A stretch of 40,477 nucleotides of DNA from Deltaproteobacteria bacterium (GTDB lineage Bacteria > Desulfobacterota > Desulfobacteria > Desulfobacterales > Desulfosalsimonadaceae). A program made the position numbers and the translations under genes. The stretch spans positions 1 through 40,477 of the forward strand of contig JAADHK010000038.1 in NCBI GenBank assembly GCA_013151835.1, in the 5' to 3' direction. The notes beneath the pieces were generated by a model that saw only the letters and a program-made list of their open reading frames with translations, was not told where the DNA came from and made no database searches. Shown one piece after another: positions 17,054-26,031 of the stretch. Numbering within the stretch: position 1 is the first letter of the stretch; each line of letters starts with the position of its first letter.

Positions 17054-18058
17054 TCACGCCGGGATAAAATCGACCGGCCGCATCTCGCTCATGGATATGG
17101 CCTCTTCCGGACAGGTCGGGCGACAGAGTCCGCAACCCATGCATTTATCCGAAAGCACCCGGTAAACATCGGCCCCGGTATCTTCAGGTGGGGCGATGGC
17201 GTTGAACTGACATCTCTCAAAACAGGTTCCGCACGCCGAGCACAAACCGGGATCAATCCCTGCCTGGTACCGGCTCGGAGCACAGAGATTCAGGCCTTCC
17301 GAGATCACGAGCGGCAGGGCCTGGCAGCAACAACTGCAGCAATTGCAGATAAAATGGCCGCCTTGTGCCCGGTTCATGGTCACATGGACCAGCCCTTTTT
17401 TTTCGCACAGCCGCAGGATGTCCAATGCCTCGTCCCGGCTTAATTCACGGCCGGTCCCACGATCGAGGGTGTAGCGGGCCGCGTTATCAACCTGGATGCA
17501 TACTTCCAGGGGATTATCGCATTTATGGGCGATGACCCGGCAGGTGCAGCGCGTAACCGCGAGTTTTTCCGCCGTCTCTATGATCCTGTTTGCGCTTTCA
17601 AAATCGAGGATCTCCTGGCCGCCGGACTCGACGGATTCTTCAACCGGAATAATCCGGGTGAATGCCTTTGGAAAGAACTGGACCGCAAGTCGGGCGAAAT
17701 CCGGCCACTCGGTTTCCATGAACTCCTGCCACAGATCCAGGTATTTACGCGGGGCCTCGGGCCACAGAATGGTTGCGTCATGGAACTGAATCATGTCCCG
17801 GCACATCTTGTAGGCCACCGTGCCGGTTTTGTAGGATTTAAACACAACTCCCCTATGATACAGGGATTTGCAGAGCGCTTCCATTTCATCTTCCGGCTGG
17901 CCTGTCTTTTGGGCAAGTTGTTTTGGTGTGCCCGGCATGGTGAGCAGAAGTGCTGCCTCTTCTTCATCCACGATCATGGAAAAAAGCTTTGGGATGATCG
18001 CAGATCCCGTGAGCATGATCTTGTCAGTCAAAGTCTGGAAGATATCTTTTTCGGTCAT
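17054..18058 (-). CDS. Cysteine-rich double-cluster ferredoxin-like protein, paralogue 1, function unknown
   Basis: The 334-aa protein has 22 cysteines. Residues about 30-85 look like a winged-helix segment (TPKQLAQKTGQPEDEMEALC). A central domain has C171, C173, C180 and C187 (CTCRVIAHKCDNPLEVC), then a dense CNCCSCCC at 238-245. The C-terminus holds two [4Fe-4S] ferredoxin motifs, C273/276/279/283 and C306/309/312/316 (CMGCGLCRPTCPEEAI). It has no signal peptide or membrane segment, so it is cytoplasmic. AAGGAG precedes the ATG, 19 nt after the end of its paralogue. The architecture occurs in anaerobes but I know of no tested function; electron transfer or a redox-responsive regulator are guesses. 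Confidence 0.8.
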   Translation of the reverse strand: MTEKDIFQTLTDKIMLTGSAIIPKLFSMIVDEEEAALLLTMPGTPKQLAQKTGQPEDEMEALCKSLYHRGVVFKSYKTGTVAYKMCRDMIQFHDATILWPEAPRKYLDLWQEFMETEWPDFARLAVQFFPKAFTRIIPVEESVESGGQEILDFESANRIIETAEKLAVTRCTCRVIAHKCDNPLEVCIQVDNAARYTLDRGTGRELSRDEALDILRLCEKKGLVHVTMNRAQGGHFICNCCSCCCQALPLVISEGLNLCAPSRYQAGIDPGLCSACGTCFERCQFNAIAPPEDTGADVYRVLSDKCMGCGLCRPTCPEEAISMSEMRPVDFIPA

Positions 18059-18077
18059 TTAAGCTCCTTTTCCCGCA

Positions 18078-19157
18078 CTACATGAACTTGCTGAAATCCA
18101 CGCCACGGCCTTCCCCACGCACCTTATACCAGTCGTTTTCATCAACCGGCGGGACTGCGATTTCCGCTTCCGGTTTTTCCAGCAGCGAAATCGCCTCTTC
18201 CGGACAGGTTGACACGCACAGTCCGCATCCGATGCACCGGTTTTTGTCGACAGCGTAATAATCATCGACTTCTGATATGGCGTTGACCTGGCAGCGTTCA
18301 TCGGCGCAGATACCGCAGGCAATGCAGGATTCAGCATCAATCCGGGCGTAATATTTTGAATTTACCGCATCCGTATATCCGTACTCGTTTATTCCCCTCA
18401 AAATCCCGCAGCAGCAGCCGCAGCAATTGCAGATAAAATAATGGCCGGACTGGACATTGTGGGTCATGTGCACAAGGCCGGCTTTCTCGGCCATCTTGAG
18501 GACCCCGTAAGCTTCCTCCTTTGTGATGGGCCTGCCCCAGGGCGACTTATCCATGACGCCGGGCACGGGCGCCACTGCCATGCACACCTCCATGGGCTTG
18601 TCGCACCGCAGGTCCAGTAAAGCCTTTTCCTTCTTGCAGATGCAGTCGGCCACGGCAAAGGACTGGCCGGCTTCGATTATCGCCGATACCTGGTCGTAAA
18701 CCAGGGTTTCACTGCCCGCAGGCACGTCCTCCTCAATGGGAACAACCTTCATGAATTGAGGCTTGTTTTCAAAAAATCCCTTGGCGAAATACGGGGCGTA
18801 TTCTTCACACATTTGTGCAAACTCCCGGTCCATGCGGTTCAACTGGAATTCATATACGCCGAGGACCCAGGGGATCATCTTAAAGAGCTTGACACCGCCG
18901 AGGTCAACTCCAAACACCTCGCCCCGCTCCCACATGGAGGTTAGCATCCCTTCAAGCCCCTCTTTCGGCCTTCCGGTCCTGTCGGCAACCTGGTCGGCGG
19001 TTTCCATTGTGAGCCTGAGATCGCAAAAAAGATCGGCCTCATCGGGTGTAAAAACCTTTTTCAACAATTTTATCTCGACTCCTGATTCAGTGGAGGGAAA
19101 GCCGTTTGGCAGGGTATCGAGCACCTTTGCAAGCCTGTGATAAATTTCATCGCTCAT
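18078..19157 (-). CDS. Cysteine-rich double-cluster ferredoxin-like protein, paralogue 2, function unknown
   Basis: It is a 359-aa paralogue of the following gene with the same order: a winged-helix-like N-terminus (TADQVADRTGRPKEGLEGML), C172, C174, C185 and C192 (CICKKEKALLDLRC, then EVC), CNCCGCCC at 243-250, and two ferredoxin motifs. The first motif is C278/281/284/289 with four instead of three residues before the last Cys (CIACGICADERC); the second, C308/311/314/318, is standard. It carries 20 cysteines and a longer C-terminal tail ending DFSKFM. AAGGAG supports the start. It leads the two-gene unit and diverges from fetA. Conservation of both copies suggests a heterodimer or two related substrates, which is inference. 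Confidence 0.8.
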   Translation of the reverse strand: MSDEIYHRLAKVLDTLPNGFPSTESGVEIKLLKKVFTPDEADLFCDLRLTMETADQVADRTGRPKEGLEGMLTSMWERGEVFGVDLGGVKLFKMIPWVLGVYEFQLNRMDREFAQMCEEYAPYFAKGFFENKPQFMKVVPIEEDVPAGSETLVYDQVSAIIEAGQSFAVADCICKKEKALLDLRCDKPMEVCMAVAPVPGVMDKSPWGRPITKEEAYGVLKMAEKAGLVHMTHNVQSGHYFICNCCGCCCGILRGINEYGYTDAVNSKYYARIDAESCIACGICADERCQVNAISEVDDYYAVDKNRCIGCGLCVSTCPEEAISLLEKPEAEIAVPPVDENDWYKVRGEGRGVDFSKFM

Positions 19158-19309
19158 TTGCTGGTTCTCCTTAATTTGTATAAAGTCGAAAAGCGGTTGC
19201 CGTACACTCAGGCATGTGCTAGCCTTTTAAAGCTCGGCATATGCTGAATATAAAAAAGCCTAACCCAAAACAGACTCATCTTCAATCTTAAATTTCGGCA
19301 TTTTTACAA

Positions 19310-20011
19310 ATGAAAGCAAGCCCTGAAATAAACCAAAGAAAAACCACCCGGCAAAAGAGCGCTTCCGCTGATACCCTTCCACCCGGCCACACAGCAATAA
19401 AAGTAAAAAACATAGGCCTACGGTTTGGGGAAAAAATCGTAATTAAGGATTTTTCCCTCACCCTTTTTCCCGGGGAAAAAGTTGTGCTCACCGGCGATTC
19501 CGGATCTGGAAAATCGAGCCTTATCAGGTGCATAATGGGATTTTGCGCCCCTGATTGCGGAGAAATTTTCATTAACGGCACGAGGCTTACACCCGAATCC
19601 GTCTGGAACCTCAGGCAGACGATCGCCTATGTCCCCCAGGAGCCGGATACCGGGCCGGGAACGCTAGAACAATGGCTTGCCCGGCCATTTTCATTCAGGA
19701 TAAACCGCAATATCCGGTCAAACATTGAAAAAATACCCGGACTCGCACGCAGGCTCGGGCTTTTACCGGACATTCTTAAAACCGATTCCTGTCGGCTTTC
19801 CGGGGGGGAAAAACAGAGGGCCGCGCTCCTTTCGGCGCTTCTGCTCGAAAGAAAAATTTTAATTGCGGACGAGCCCACGTCCGCCCTGGACTGCGGTTCT
19901 GCCAAAAAAATCACACAATTTATAACCGACCTGCCCGGTGTCTCATGCCTTTTGGTTTCACACGACAGCAAGCTTGCAAAAAAGGCCGACCGGGTGGTGA
20001 ATATCCCATAA
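19310..20011 (+). CDS. fetA: ABC transporter ATP-binding protein, FetA-like
   Basis: This is a single ABC ATPase domain: Walker A GDSGSGKSS (62-70), the Q-loop segment VPQEPDTG, signature LSGGEKQR (163-170) and Walker B ILIADEPTSALD. It is paired 11 nt upstream of a FetB/YbbM-type permease, which identifies the likely system as the FetAB exporter, linked in E. coli to iron homeostasis and peroxide resistance. The first 28 residues (MKASPEINQRKTTRQKSAS and on) precede the usual domain start and no ribosome site is visible, so the true start could differ. It diverges from the Fe-S protein pair, which would fit an iron-related theme. Confidence 0.85.
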   Translation: MKASPEINQRKTTRQKSASADTLPPGHTAIKVKNIGLRFGEKIVIKDFSLTLFPGEKVVLTGDSGSGKSSLIRCIMGFCAPDCGEIFINGTRLTPESVWNLRQTIAYVPQEPDTGPGTLEQWLARPFSFRINRNIRSNIEKIPGLARRLGLLPDILKTDSCRLSGGEKQRAALLSALLLERKILIADEPTSALDCGSAKKITQFITDLPGVSCLLVSHDSKLAKKADRVVNIP

Positions 20012-20022
20012 CAGGTTATATT

Positions 20023-20817
20023 ATGCAAACAATTGATATCAAAATTATAAGACTTGCCGCATATTACGGACTGCTGTTAATCCCGCTTTCCATATTGCTC
20101 TGGTTCAAGGTGCCGATCATCGGCAAAACCATTATGGCCGTTGTCCGCATGACGGCCCAACTCCTTTTCGTGGGACTCTATCTCCAGGTTGTATTTTCAC
20201 TCAACAATCCATGGCTCAATCTCTGCTGGCTTATGGTAATGGTTGCGGTTGCCGATTTTTCAATAACAAGGGGATGCGGCCTTAATACGAAAAGATTCGT
20301 TTTCCCGCTTTTTTGCGCCATAGTCTTTGGGTCCGCGATTCCACTCCTCATTTTTGTCGGCCCCCTGCTTGACCTGCCGAACCTCATGGACGCACGATAC
20401 GTTATACCCATCGGAGGGATGATACTCGGAAACTGTTTGCGCGCGGATATCATAGGGGTAAAGGACTTCTATGAATCGATTAAAAAAGATGAAAAACGCT
20501 ATATGCTCACCCTGTCCCAGGGAGCGGACCTGCACGAGGCCATCCTCCCCTACCTTCGGGACGCATGCAGGGCCGCTCTCCTACCGACAATAGCAACCAT
20601 TGCCACCATAGGGCTTGTGGCGCTGCCGGGGATGATGACCGGGGTGATCCTCGGTGGCGCGGACCCCATGATGGCCATAAAATACCAGATCGCCATAATG
20701 ATCGCCATATTTTCAGGAACCGCGATCACCGTAGTGCTTGCCATACTAATGACCGCACGGACGGGTTTTGATCCCTACGGGATGCTTGATCTGGAAATAT
20801 TTACGGATCAGACATGA
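20023..20817 (+). CDS. fetB: ABC transporter permease, FetB/YbbM family
   Basis: The 264-aa integral membrane protein has about seven hydrophobic segments. Family segments include VVRMTAQLLFVGLYLQ, IPIGGMILGNCLRADIIGVK, and TIATIATIGLVALPGMMTG followed by GADPMMAIKYQIAIM. This matches the UPF0014/FetB family of putative metal exporters in the inner membrane. The start is placed at MQTIDIK, 11 nt after the fetA stop; a longer in-frame reading would overlap fetA with non-hydrophobic residues. It ends 2 nt from the convergent pgsA, with no terminator between. Confidence 0.88.
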   Translation: MQTIDIKIIRLAAYYGLLLIPLSILLWFKVPIIGKTIMAVVRMTAQLLFVGLYLQVVFSLNNPWLNLCWLMVMVAVADFSITRGCGLNTKRFVFPLFCAIVFGSAIPLLIFVGPLLDLPNLMDARYVIPIGGMILGNCLRADIIGVKDFYESIKKDEKRYMLTLSQGADLHEAILPYLRDACRAALLPTIATIATIGLVALPGMMTGVILGGADPMMAIKYQIAIMIAIFSGTAITVVLAILMTARTGFDPYGMLDLEIFTDQT

Positions 20818-20819
20818 GT

Positions 20820-21398
20820 TTAGTACTCGATATAGCGCCTGAAGCGGACAAAATAATCAGCTCCGGACCAGAGCGTGACCGCAAGGGCGATCCAGAGGAG
20901 GGTGAAGCCTACCTTATGAAAATCAATACCGAAAAATGAAAAATGGATAAGCAGCGGGATGATGGCCGCAATTTGAAACCCTGTCTTGTATTTGCCCAGC
21001 GTTGAGGCGGCCACATCTCCGCCCTGCTCGGAGATGATATTGCGCAGGCCGGTTATTGCAAGCTCGCGCCCGAGAATCACACAGACCATCCAGGCCGGGA
21101 CCCTGCCAAGGGGTATGAGCATGATCAGGGCCGATGCAACCAGGAGCTTGTCGGCCAGGGGATCCAAAATCTTTCCAAGGTTGGAGACCAGGCCGTAGCG
21201 CCGGGCGAAATAGCCGTCAAAATAATCGGTAATGGCGGCCACCGAGAACACAAAGGCGGACAACAGGGCGCACAGCCGGTTCCCCCATGTGAGCAGGATG
21301 ATCAAAATCGGAACTGCGGCAACCCTGAAAAGGGTGAGTGTATTGGGATGCTTCAACACCGTCCAAATTTTTCCCCTGGTCTCTTTCCAGTCTCTCAT
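20820..21398 (-). CDS. pgsA: CDP-diacylglycerol-glycerol-3-phosphate 3-phosphatidyltransferase
   Basis: PgsA makes phosphatidylglycerophosphate from CDP-diacylglycerol and glycerol 3-phosphate, the committed step to phosphatidylglycerol and cardiolipin, in the inner membrane. The CDP-alcohol phosphotransferase signature D-G-x2-A-R-x8-G-x3-D-x3-D is complete (DGYFARRYGLVSNLGKILDP and on to LADK). The 192 aa with about five membrane helices fit the family. GAGAGG precedes the ATG. It is the last gene of the long minus-strand run. In E. coli pgsA is followed by glyW-cysT-leuZ; here tRNA-Gly and tRNA-Cys lie 4 kb further on. Confidence 0.93.
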   Translation of the reverse strand: MRDWKETRGKIWTVLKHPNTLTLFRVAAVPILIILLTWGNRLCALLSAFVFSVAAITDYFDGYFARRYGLVSNLGKILDPLADKLLVASALIMLIPLGRVPAWMVCVILGRELAITGLRNIISEQGGDVAASTLGKYKTGFQIAAIIPLLIHFSFFGIDFHKVGFTLLWIALAVTLWSGADYFVRFRRYIEY

Positions 21399-21420
21399 GC
21401 TGCCTCTCGAAATCGGTTTC

Positions 21421-21458
21421 CGGTTGTCAGTTGTCAGTTTCCAGTACCCAATACCCAG
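21421..21458. repeat. Short degenerate tandem repeat (CAGTTGT-like) between fsa and pgsA
   Basis: cggttgtcagttgtcagttt followed by ccagtacccaatacccag consists of imperfect 7-8-nt units. A similar tract lies between hslV and hslU (30734-30774). Confidence 0.65.
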
Positions 21459-22103
21459 CTACTTGCCGGCCTTTTCCCAGTCACTCAAAAACGCCTTGAT
21501 CCCTTTGTCGGTCAATGGGTGGGCTGCAAGTTTTTTAAGGACGGCAAACGGAATGGTGGCGATGTCCGCGCCCAGAAGAGCGGAGTCGAGCACGTGAAGC
21601 GGGTGCCGAACACTTGCCACGATAACCTCGGTCGTATAATCATAATTTTCGTAAATGGTCACGATCTGCTCCACGAGCTGGAGGCCGTCTGCGGAAAGGT
21701 CGTCCAGGCGGCCCACGAACGGGCTGACATAACTCGCGCCCGCCTTGGCGGCCATGAGGGCCTGAAGCGGGGAAAAGACCAGGGTCACATTGGTGGCGAT
21801 CCCCTCTTTAGACAGGATCTGCACGGCCTTAAGGCCTTCCACGGTCATGGGTATCTTGACAACTATGTTTTTGGCGATTTTCGCAAGTTCCCTGGCCTCG
21901 GAAACCATCCCGTCTGTTTCAAGGCTTATCACCTCGGCGCTGACCGGCCCGTCAACCACCTCGCAGATCTGCGCCACGATATCCTCGAATTTCCCCCCCT
22001 CGCGAGAAATCAGGGTAGGATTGGTGGTAACACCGTCGGCCATGCCCATTTCCGCAGCCTGCCGTATTTCGTCTATGTTTGCGGTATCAATGAAAAATTT
22101 CAT
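21459..22103 (-). CDS. Transaldolase-family protein (fructose-6-phosphate aldolase-like)
   Basis: It is a small TIM-barrel aldolase of 214 aa. [20 protein letters not shown] and [10 protein letters not shown] open the barrel; the Schiff-base lysine is K83 (VVKIPMT); [20 protein letters not shown] and [12 protein letters not shown] follow. This short class includes both true transaldolases of the MipB/TalC type and FSA aldolases, which sequence alone does not separate, so no gene symbol is given. AAGGAG lies 6 nt before the ATG. It sits between folK and pgsA and is probably co-transcribed. A pentose-phosphate role is the simplest reading. Confidence 0.9.
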   Translation of the reverse strand: MKFFIDTANIDEIRQAAEMGMADGVTTNPTLISREGGKFEDIVAQICEVVDGPVSAEVISLETDGMVSEARELAKIAKNIVVKIPMTVEGLKAVQILSKEGIATNVTLVFSPLQALMAAKAGASYVSPFVGRLDDLSADGLQLVEQIVTIYENYDYTTEVIVASVRHPLHVLDSALLGADIATIPFAVLKKLAAHPLTDKGIKAFLSDWEKAGK

Positions 22104-22122
22104 GCTGTTCTCCTTGTAAAAA

Positions 22123-22659
22123 TTACAAACAACCGCAATAGGCTGTTTTAGTTATTACTTCGTTCTCATCTAATGGCACGCACTCCCCGCTGCTTTCATC
22201 AAGTCCGGAAAGAAGCGTATTCACGGTCATACCGAGAACCGGATGCACGAAATCCGGGCATATATCCGAAAGCGGGTGGAGCACAAACCCCCGGCGATGC
22301 ATCCTTGGGTGGGGTATCACCAGTTTTCGGGTATCAATGATCAGATCATTATAAAAAATAATATCAAAATCAAGGATTCTCGGCCCGAAACGGATGCCGC
22401 CGGTTTTACGGCCCATTACCTGCTCCGCCTTCTTCAGGTGCAAAAGAAGCATATCCGGAGACAGCCGGGTCGTGATTGCAAAGGCCGTATTTACAAACCA
22501 GGGCTGGTCCGCGTAATCCATGGGGGCCGTGGAATAATACCCGGCCCGGGCGCGTATATCAACATCGCCCGAACGGGTAAGCGCCCCGGCACCGCGTTGT
22601 ATATTTTCGATCCTGTCGCCGAGGTTCGACCCGGCGGATATGTATGCCGTATTTGTCAT
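22123..22659 (-). CDS. folK: 2-amino-4-hydroxy-6-hydroxymethyldihydropteridine pyrophosphokinase
   Basis: HPPK transfers pyrophosphate from ATP to the pterin precursor of folate. Family segments are [43 protein letters not shown] with the metal-binding DxD, and [19 protein letters not shown]. The length of 178 aa includes about 15 extra residues at the C-terminus, ending in CGCL. Its ATG overlaps the TGA of the upstream lipoprotein gene (ATGA), indicating coupled translation. The product feeds the pathway that ends with FolC (10.2 kb); no folP or folB is in the window. Confidence 0.94.
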   Translation of the reverse strand: MTNTAYISAGSNLGDRIENIQRGAGALTRSGDVDIRARAGYYSTAPMDYADQPWFVNTAFAITTRLSPDMLLLHLKKAEQVMGRKTGGIRFGPRILDFDIIFYNDLIIDTRKLVIPHPRMHRRGFVLHPLSDICPDFVHPVLGMTVNTLLSGLDESSGECVPLDENEVITKTAYCGCL

Positions 22660-23135
22660 CGCAGGTCTTCTTCCGGGACAGCCCGCAGCCCGGCATCCGG
22701 TGGCAGAAACACGGCAACCGTTGACACCGGACCTTCGATTCCATGCTCATCAACACATCCGACCCTGTATTCGTAGCGACCGGGGCTTTTCGGCATATCA
22801 ATAAAGGTGAAAACGGCCTCGGTTTTATACGAAACCCGGGCGATCGGCACGGCCCTTACCGGACAGGTCGTACAACCAACATACCCCCTGGAGATGAAAA
22901 ACCCGGCCGGTTCTTTTTTGCTATGATCCGCTATTTTCCAGCGCAACACGACATTCCCACCGTCAAGACTCGCCTCAAGAGCTGAGACAGACGGCGGCAT
23001 GCTCGATTTTTCGGGCAGCGGCGGCCCTTTCCTGCCGCAGCCGGCAATTGAAGAATACGCAACCGTTACCAGCATTACAAGGCTTACGATAAAAAACCTT
23101 TGTGCGGCGATGATTATATTTTTTGAACCCGCCAC
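22656..23135 (-). CDS. Small LptM-like lipoprotein with an extra fibronectin-type domain
   Basis: A hydrophobic signal (FFIVSLVMLVTVAYSSIAG) ends in lipobox SIAG-C33. The mature start CGRKGPPLPEK matches the LptM/YifL motif of short outer-membrane lipoproteins; LptM stabilises the LptD-LptE translocon in E. coli. Unlike the 60-70-aa family, this 159-aa protein continues with a fibronectin type III-like beta domain (NVVLRWKIADHS, then GRYEYRVGCVDEHGIEGPVS), including a CTTC pair. The start is GTG with GGGAGA upstream, directly abutting argH. It overlaps folK by 4 nt. Lipoproteins of this kind often follow argH or lysA in Proteobacteria, which supports the assignment. Confidence 0.82.
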   Translation of the reverse strand: MAGSKNIIIAAQRFFIVSLVMLVTVAYSSIAGCGRKGPPLPEKSSMPPSVSALEASLDGGNVVLRWKIADHSKKEPAGFFISRGYVGCTTCPVRAVPIARVSYKTEAVFTFIDMPKSPGRYEYRVGCVDEHGIEGPVSTVAVFLPPDAGLRAVPEEDLR

Positions 23136-24572
23136 TTATTCTCCCGTCTTCTCCTTGCAGATTTCCGAGCCGTTCACGGCTTCAAGCGCCTCTTTTGCCC
23201 GGCTGATGGCCGCGATCACGTTTTGTCTGGCCGTTCCGCCGTATGACCTGCGCCTTGAAATCACGGTATCCAGAGAAAGGGCATCGAAAATATCATCCTT
23301 GATCAGGGGCGAAAAAGCCCTGAGCTCGTCTAATGACAGTTCATGAAGTTCTTTATTCTGCTTTATGGCGTATGCCACGGCCCTGCCCGCGCATTCATGG
23401 GCCTGCCTGAACGGCATACCCGCAGTCGCAAGCCAGTCAGCAAGGTCTGTGGCATTAAGATACCCGCTTTGCGCGGCCAGCTTGGTGGTTTTGTTATTTA
23501 CCCGGATATTGGGCACAAGACGCGAATAGATATCAATACATGCGAAAAGGGTGTCCATGCTGTCGAAAACCAGGGGTTTGTCTTCCTGCATGTCCCTGTT
23601 GTATGCAAGCGGCAATGACTTCATCAGCATGAAAAGGGCCGTCAGATCCCCTATGACACGGCCGGTTTTGCCGCGCACCAGCTCCGGGATGTCCGGATTT
23701 TTCTTCTGGGGCATGATGCTGCTTCCTGTACAGAATGCGTCATCAAGGCTTATAAACGAAAACTCGGATGACGACCAGAGGACCAGCTCTTCGGAAAAAC
23801 GGCTCAAATGGATCATGCATATCCCGGCAGCCGACATGGTCTCCATCATGAAATCACGGTCCGAGACGGCATCAATGCTGTTTTCGGAAATCTGCGAGAA
23901 CCCGAGCAGGCCTGCGGTGTAGTGCCTGTCGATGGGATAGGTCGTGCCCGCAAGCGCCGCGCTTCCAAGGGGCATGACGTCCATGCGGGAAAGCGCGTCT
24001 GAAAACCTGGCGCAATCCCGTGTAAACATTTCGTAATAGGCCATTATGTGATGGGAAAAAAGGATGGGTTGTGCCCGCTGGAGATGGGTATAGCCGGGCA
24101 TGACGGTATCAATCTTCCTTTCTGCCAAATCGACCAGAGCCTCTCTTAACCGGGCCAGGCCGGATATGATCCCCGTTGTTTCCTCTTTGAGATAGAGCCG
24201 CACATCAACCGCCACCTGGTCGTTTCTGCTCCGGCCGGTGTGGAGTTTTTTTGCCAGATCGCCCACATGCATGAAAAGCCGGTCTTCAATGTGCATGTGG
24301 ATGTCTTCGAGCCGGTCTTCAAAAGCCATATGATTTGACTCGATATCGGCACAAACCTTTTTAAGGCCCTCGATCAGTGCTCCCGCCTCGACGTCCGTGA
24401 TCACCCCGGCTTTTGCCAGGGTCCGGCAATGGGCAATGCTTCCGGCGATATCATAGGGGTAGAGCCGGCTGTCAAAGGTGATTGAAGAGGTAAACGCCTC
24501 CACGGCCGCGTCCGTAGGCCGTAAAAACCGGCCGGACCAGGGTTTTTTATTTTCCGTGTTGTCAGCGCTCAT
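23136..24572 (-). CDS. argH: Argininosuccinate lyase
   Basis: ArgH splits argininosuccinate into arginine and fumarate, the last step of arginine synthesis. The superfamily signature [19 protein letters not shown] carries the catalytic serine loop; [19 protein letters not shown] and [15 protein letters not shown] complete the active site made from three subunits of the tetramer. The length of 478 aa is normal. Its ATG overlaps the argG stop (ATGA). It ends directly against the GTG of the lipoprotein gene. Confidence 0.97.
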   Translation of the reverse strand: MSADNTENKKPWSGRFLRPTDAAVEAFTSSITFDSRLYPYDIAGSIAHCRTLAKAGVITDVEAGALIEGLKKVCADIESNHMAFEDRLEDIHMHIEDRLFMHVGDLAKKLHTGRSRNDQVAVDVRLYLKEETTGIISGLARLREALVDLAERKIDTVMPGYTHLQRAQPILFSHHIMAYYEMFTRDCARFSDALSRMDVMPLGSAALAGTTYPIDRHYTAGLLGFSQISENSIDAVSDRDFMMETMSAAGICMIHLSRFSEELVLWSSSEFSFISLDDAFCTGSSIMPQKKNPDIPELVRGKTGRVIGDLTALFMLMKSLPLAYNRDMQEDKPLVFDSMDTLFACIDIYSRLVPNIRVNNKTTKLAAQSGYLNATDLADWLATAGMPFRQAHECAGRAVAYAIKQNKELHELSLDELRAFSPLIKDDIFDALSLDTVISRRRSYGGTARQNVIAAISRAKEALEAVNGSEICKEKTGE

Positions 24573-25783
24573 GATACTGCGGATCTTTTCATAAGGTTCA
24601 GTATTTTCAGGCGCAACGCGTTTAAACGGATAAACCCGTCCGCATCGGCCTGCCTGTAAACGGAATCGTCCTCAAAGGTTGCAAAATCAAGATTGTAAAG
24701 CGAATTTTCGGACTTTCTCCCCACTACCATGCAGGAGCCTTTGTAAAGCTTGAGCCGGGCAGTGCCGGCAACCTTCTTCTGGGTCTCGTCGATCATTTTC
24801 TGCAAAAGCCTGCGCTCGGGCGAAAACCAGAACCCGTTGTAGATTAATTCGGCATATTTCGGCACCAGGGAATCACGAAGGTGCATGACCTCGCGGTCCA
24901 TGGCAAGCGATTCCACGGCCATGTGGGCAAGGCGGAGTATGGTTCCGCCCGGGGTTTCATACACCCCCCTTGACTTCATGCCCACAAACCGGTTTTCAAC
25001 CAGATCGATCCGGCCGATGCCGTGCTTTCCGCCCAGGCGGTTGAGCTCAGCCAGGAGATTTGCGGGACTAAGAGGATTTCCGTTTACGGCAACAGGATCC
25101 CCGCATTTAAAATCAATTTCCATGAATTCGGGCTCGTCAGGCGCTTCTTCGGGCGAGACCGACAGGGTGAACATGTCTTCCGGCGGGGTAGCCCAGGGGT
25201 CTTCGAGAATCCCGCCCTCGTAGCTGATATGGAGCAGGTTCCGGTCCGAGGAATACGGCTTGGCCTTTGTGGTTGGAACCTCGATACCGTGCTTTTTCGC
25301 AAAACTCATAAGCGCGGTGCGTGAATTTAAATCCCACTCCCTCCAGGGAGCGATCACGCAGATATTCGGGTCAATGGCATAGTAGGTCAGCTCGAATCTC
25401 ACCTGGTCATTCCCCTTGCCCGTGGCCCCGTGGCTGACCGCATCGGCGCCCTCGGCAGCGGCGATCTCCATCTGCCGTTTTGCAATAAGGGGCCGGGCGA
25501 TGGACGTTCCGAGCAAATATTGGCCCTCGTAGACTGCGTTTGCCCGAAATACCGGAAACACGTAGTCTTTGACAAATGTTTCCTTAAGATCGTCTATGTA
25601 AACGGCGCAGGCCCCGGTCTTTTTCGCCTTTTTCTCAACAGGCGCAAGCTCTTCGCCCTGCCCCAGATCCGCGGCAAAGGCGATTACCTCGCAGTCATAG
25701 GTCTCAATCAGCCATTTTAATATCACCGAAGTGTCGAGCCCTCCCGAATAAGCGAGAACCACCTTGTTTATATTCTTGTTCAC
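24569..25783 (-). CDS. argG: Argininosuccinate synthase
   Basis: ArgG joins citrulline and aspartate with ATP. The N-type PP-loop [18 protein letters not shown] is at the start, with [30 protein letters not shown] and CDKP-free family segments such as [11 protein letters not shown] downstream. The 404 aa length is complete. The start is GTG with TGGAGA eight nt before it. It follows hicA by 32 nt rather than argF directly, because a toxin-antitoxin pair sits between argF and argG. Confidence 0.97.
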   Translation of the reverse strand: MNKNINKVVLAYSGGLDTSVILKWLIETYDCEVIAFAADLGQGEELAPVEKKAKKTGACAVYIDDLKETFVKDYVFPVFRANAVYEGQYLLGTSIARPLIAKRQMEIAAAEGADAVSHGATGKGNDQVRFELTYYAIDPNICVIAPWREWDLNSRTALMSFAKKHGIEVPTTKAKPYSSDRNLLHISYEGGILEDPWATPPEDMFTLSVSPEEAPDEPEFMEIDFKCGDPVAVNGNPLSPANLLAELNRLGGKHGIGRIDLVENRFVGMKSRGVYETPGGTILRLAHMAVESLAMDREVMHLRDSLVPKYAELIYNGFWFSPERRLLQKMIDETQKKVAGTARLKLYKGSCMVVGRKSENSLYNLDFATFEDDSVYRQADADGFIRLNALRLKILNLMKRSAVS

Positions 25784-25815
25784 TATCTGGTCTCCATTTT
25801 AGCGCAACATTTTTC

Positions 25816-26031
25816 TCATTCGAATTCCGACCTGGGAATTCCGGATTGACGAATAATAGACCTCAATGTTCCTATCCGTACTTCCTTATGATCCGGAACC
25901 ATAACAGTAATAGTACTGCCAGCTAACCTTTTCTGCATGGCTATGTGACTTCCACGACGTCTTACCTGGTAAAATTCATACTTTTCCAGAATACGGCAGA
26001 TATCCTTACCGGAAAGAATACATAACCTCAT
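25816..26031 (-). CDS. hicA: HicA-type mRNA interferase toxin
   Basis: HicA toxins are small dsRBD-fold proteins that cleave mRNA and are neutralised by HicB. The 71-aa sequence has LSGKDICRILEKYEFYQVRR, then RGSHIAM with the catalytic histidine H29, then TVMVPDHKEVRIGTLRSIIR with the usual PDH.E...GTL...I pattern. I chose the ATG that overlaps the hicB stop (ATGA); a longer in-frame reading would add residues encoded within hicB. It is intact, with no frameshift. It lies in the arginine operon between hicB and argG. Confidence 0.9.
   Translation of the reverse strand: MRLCILSGKDICRILEKYEFYQVRRRGSHIAMQKRLAGSTITVMVPDHKEVRIGTLRSIIRQSGIPRSEFE

Noticed and set aside
21348-22151. A 267-codon plus-strand open frame across the aldolase gene
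   Set aside because: Antisense shadow of the conserved transaldolase-family gene, with no start signal or protein likeness.
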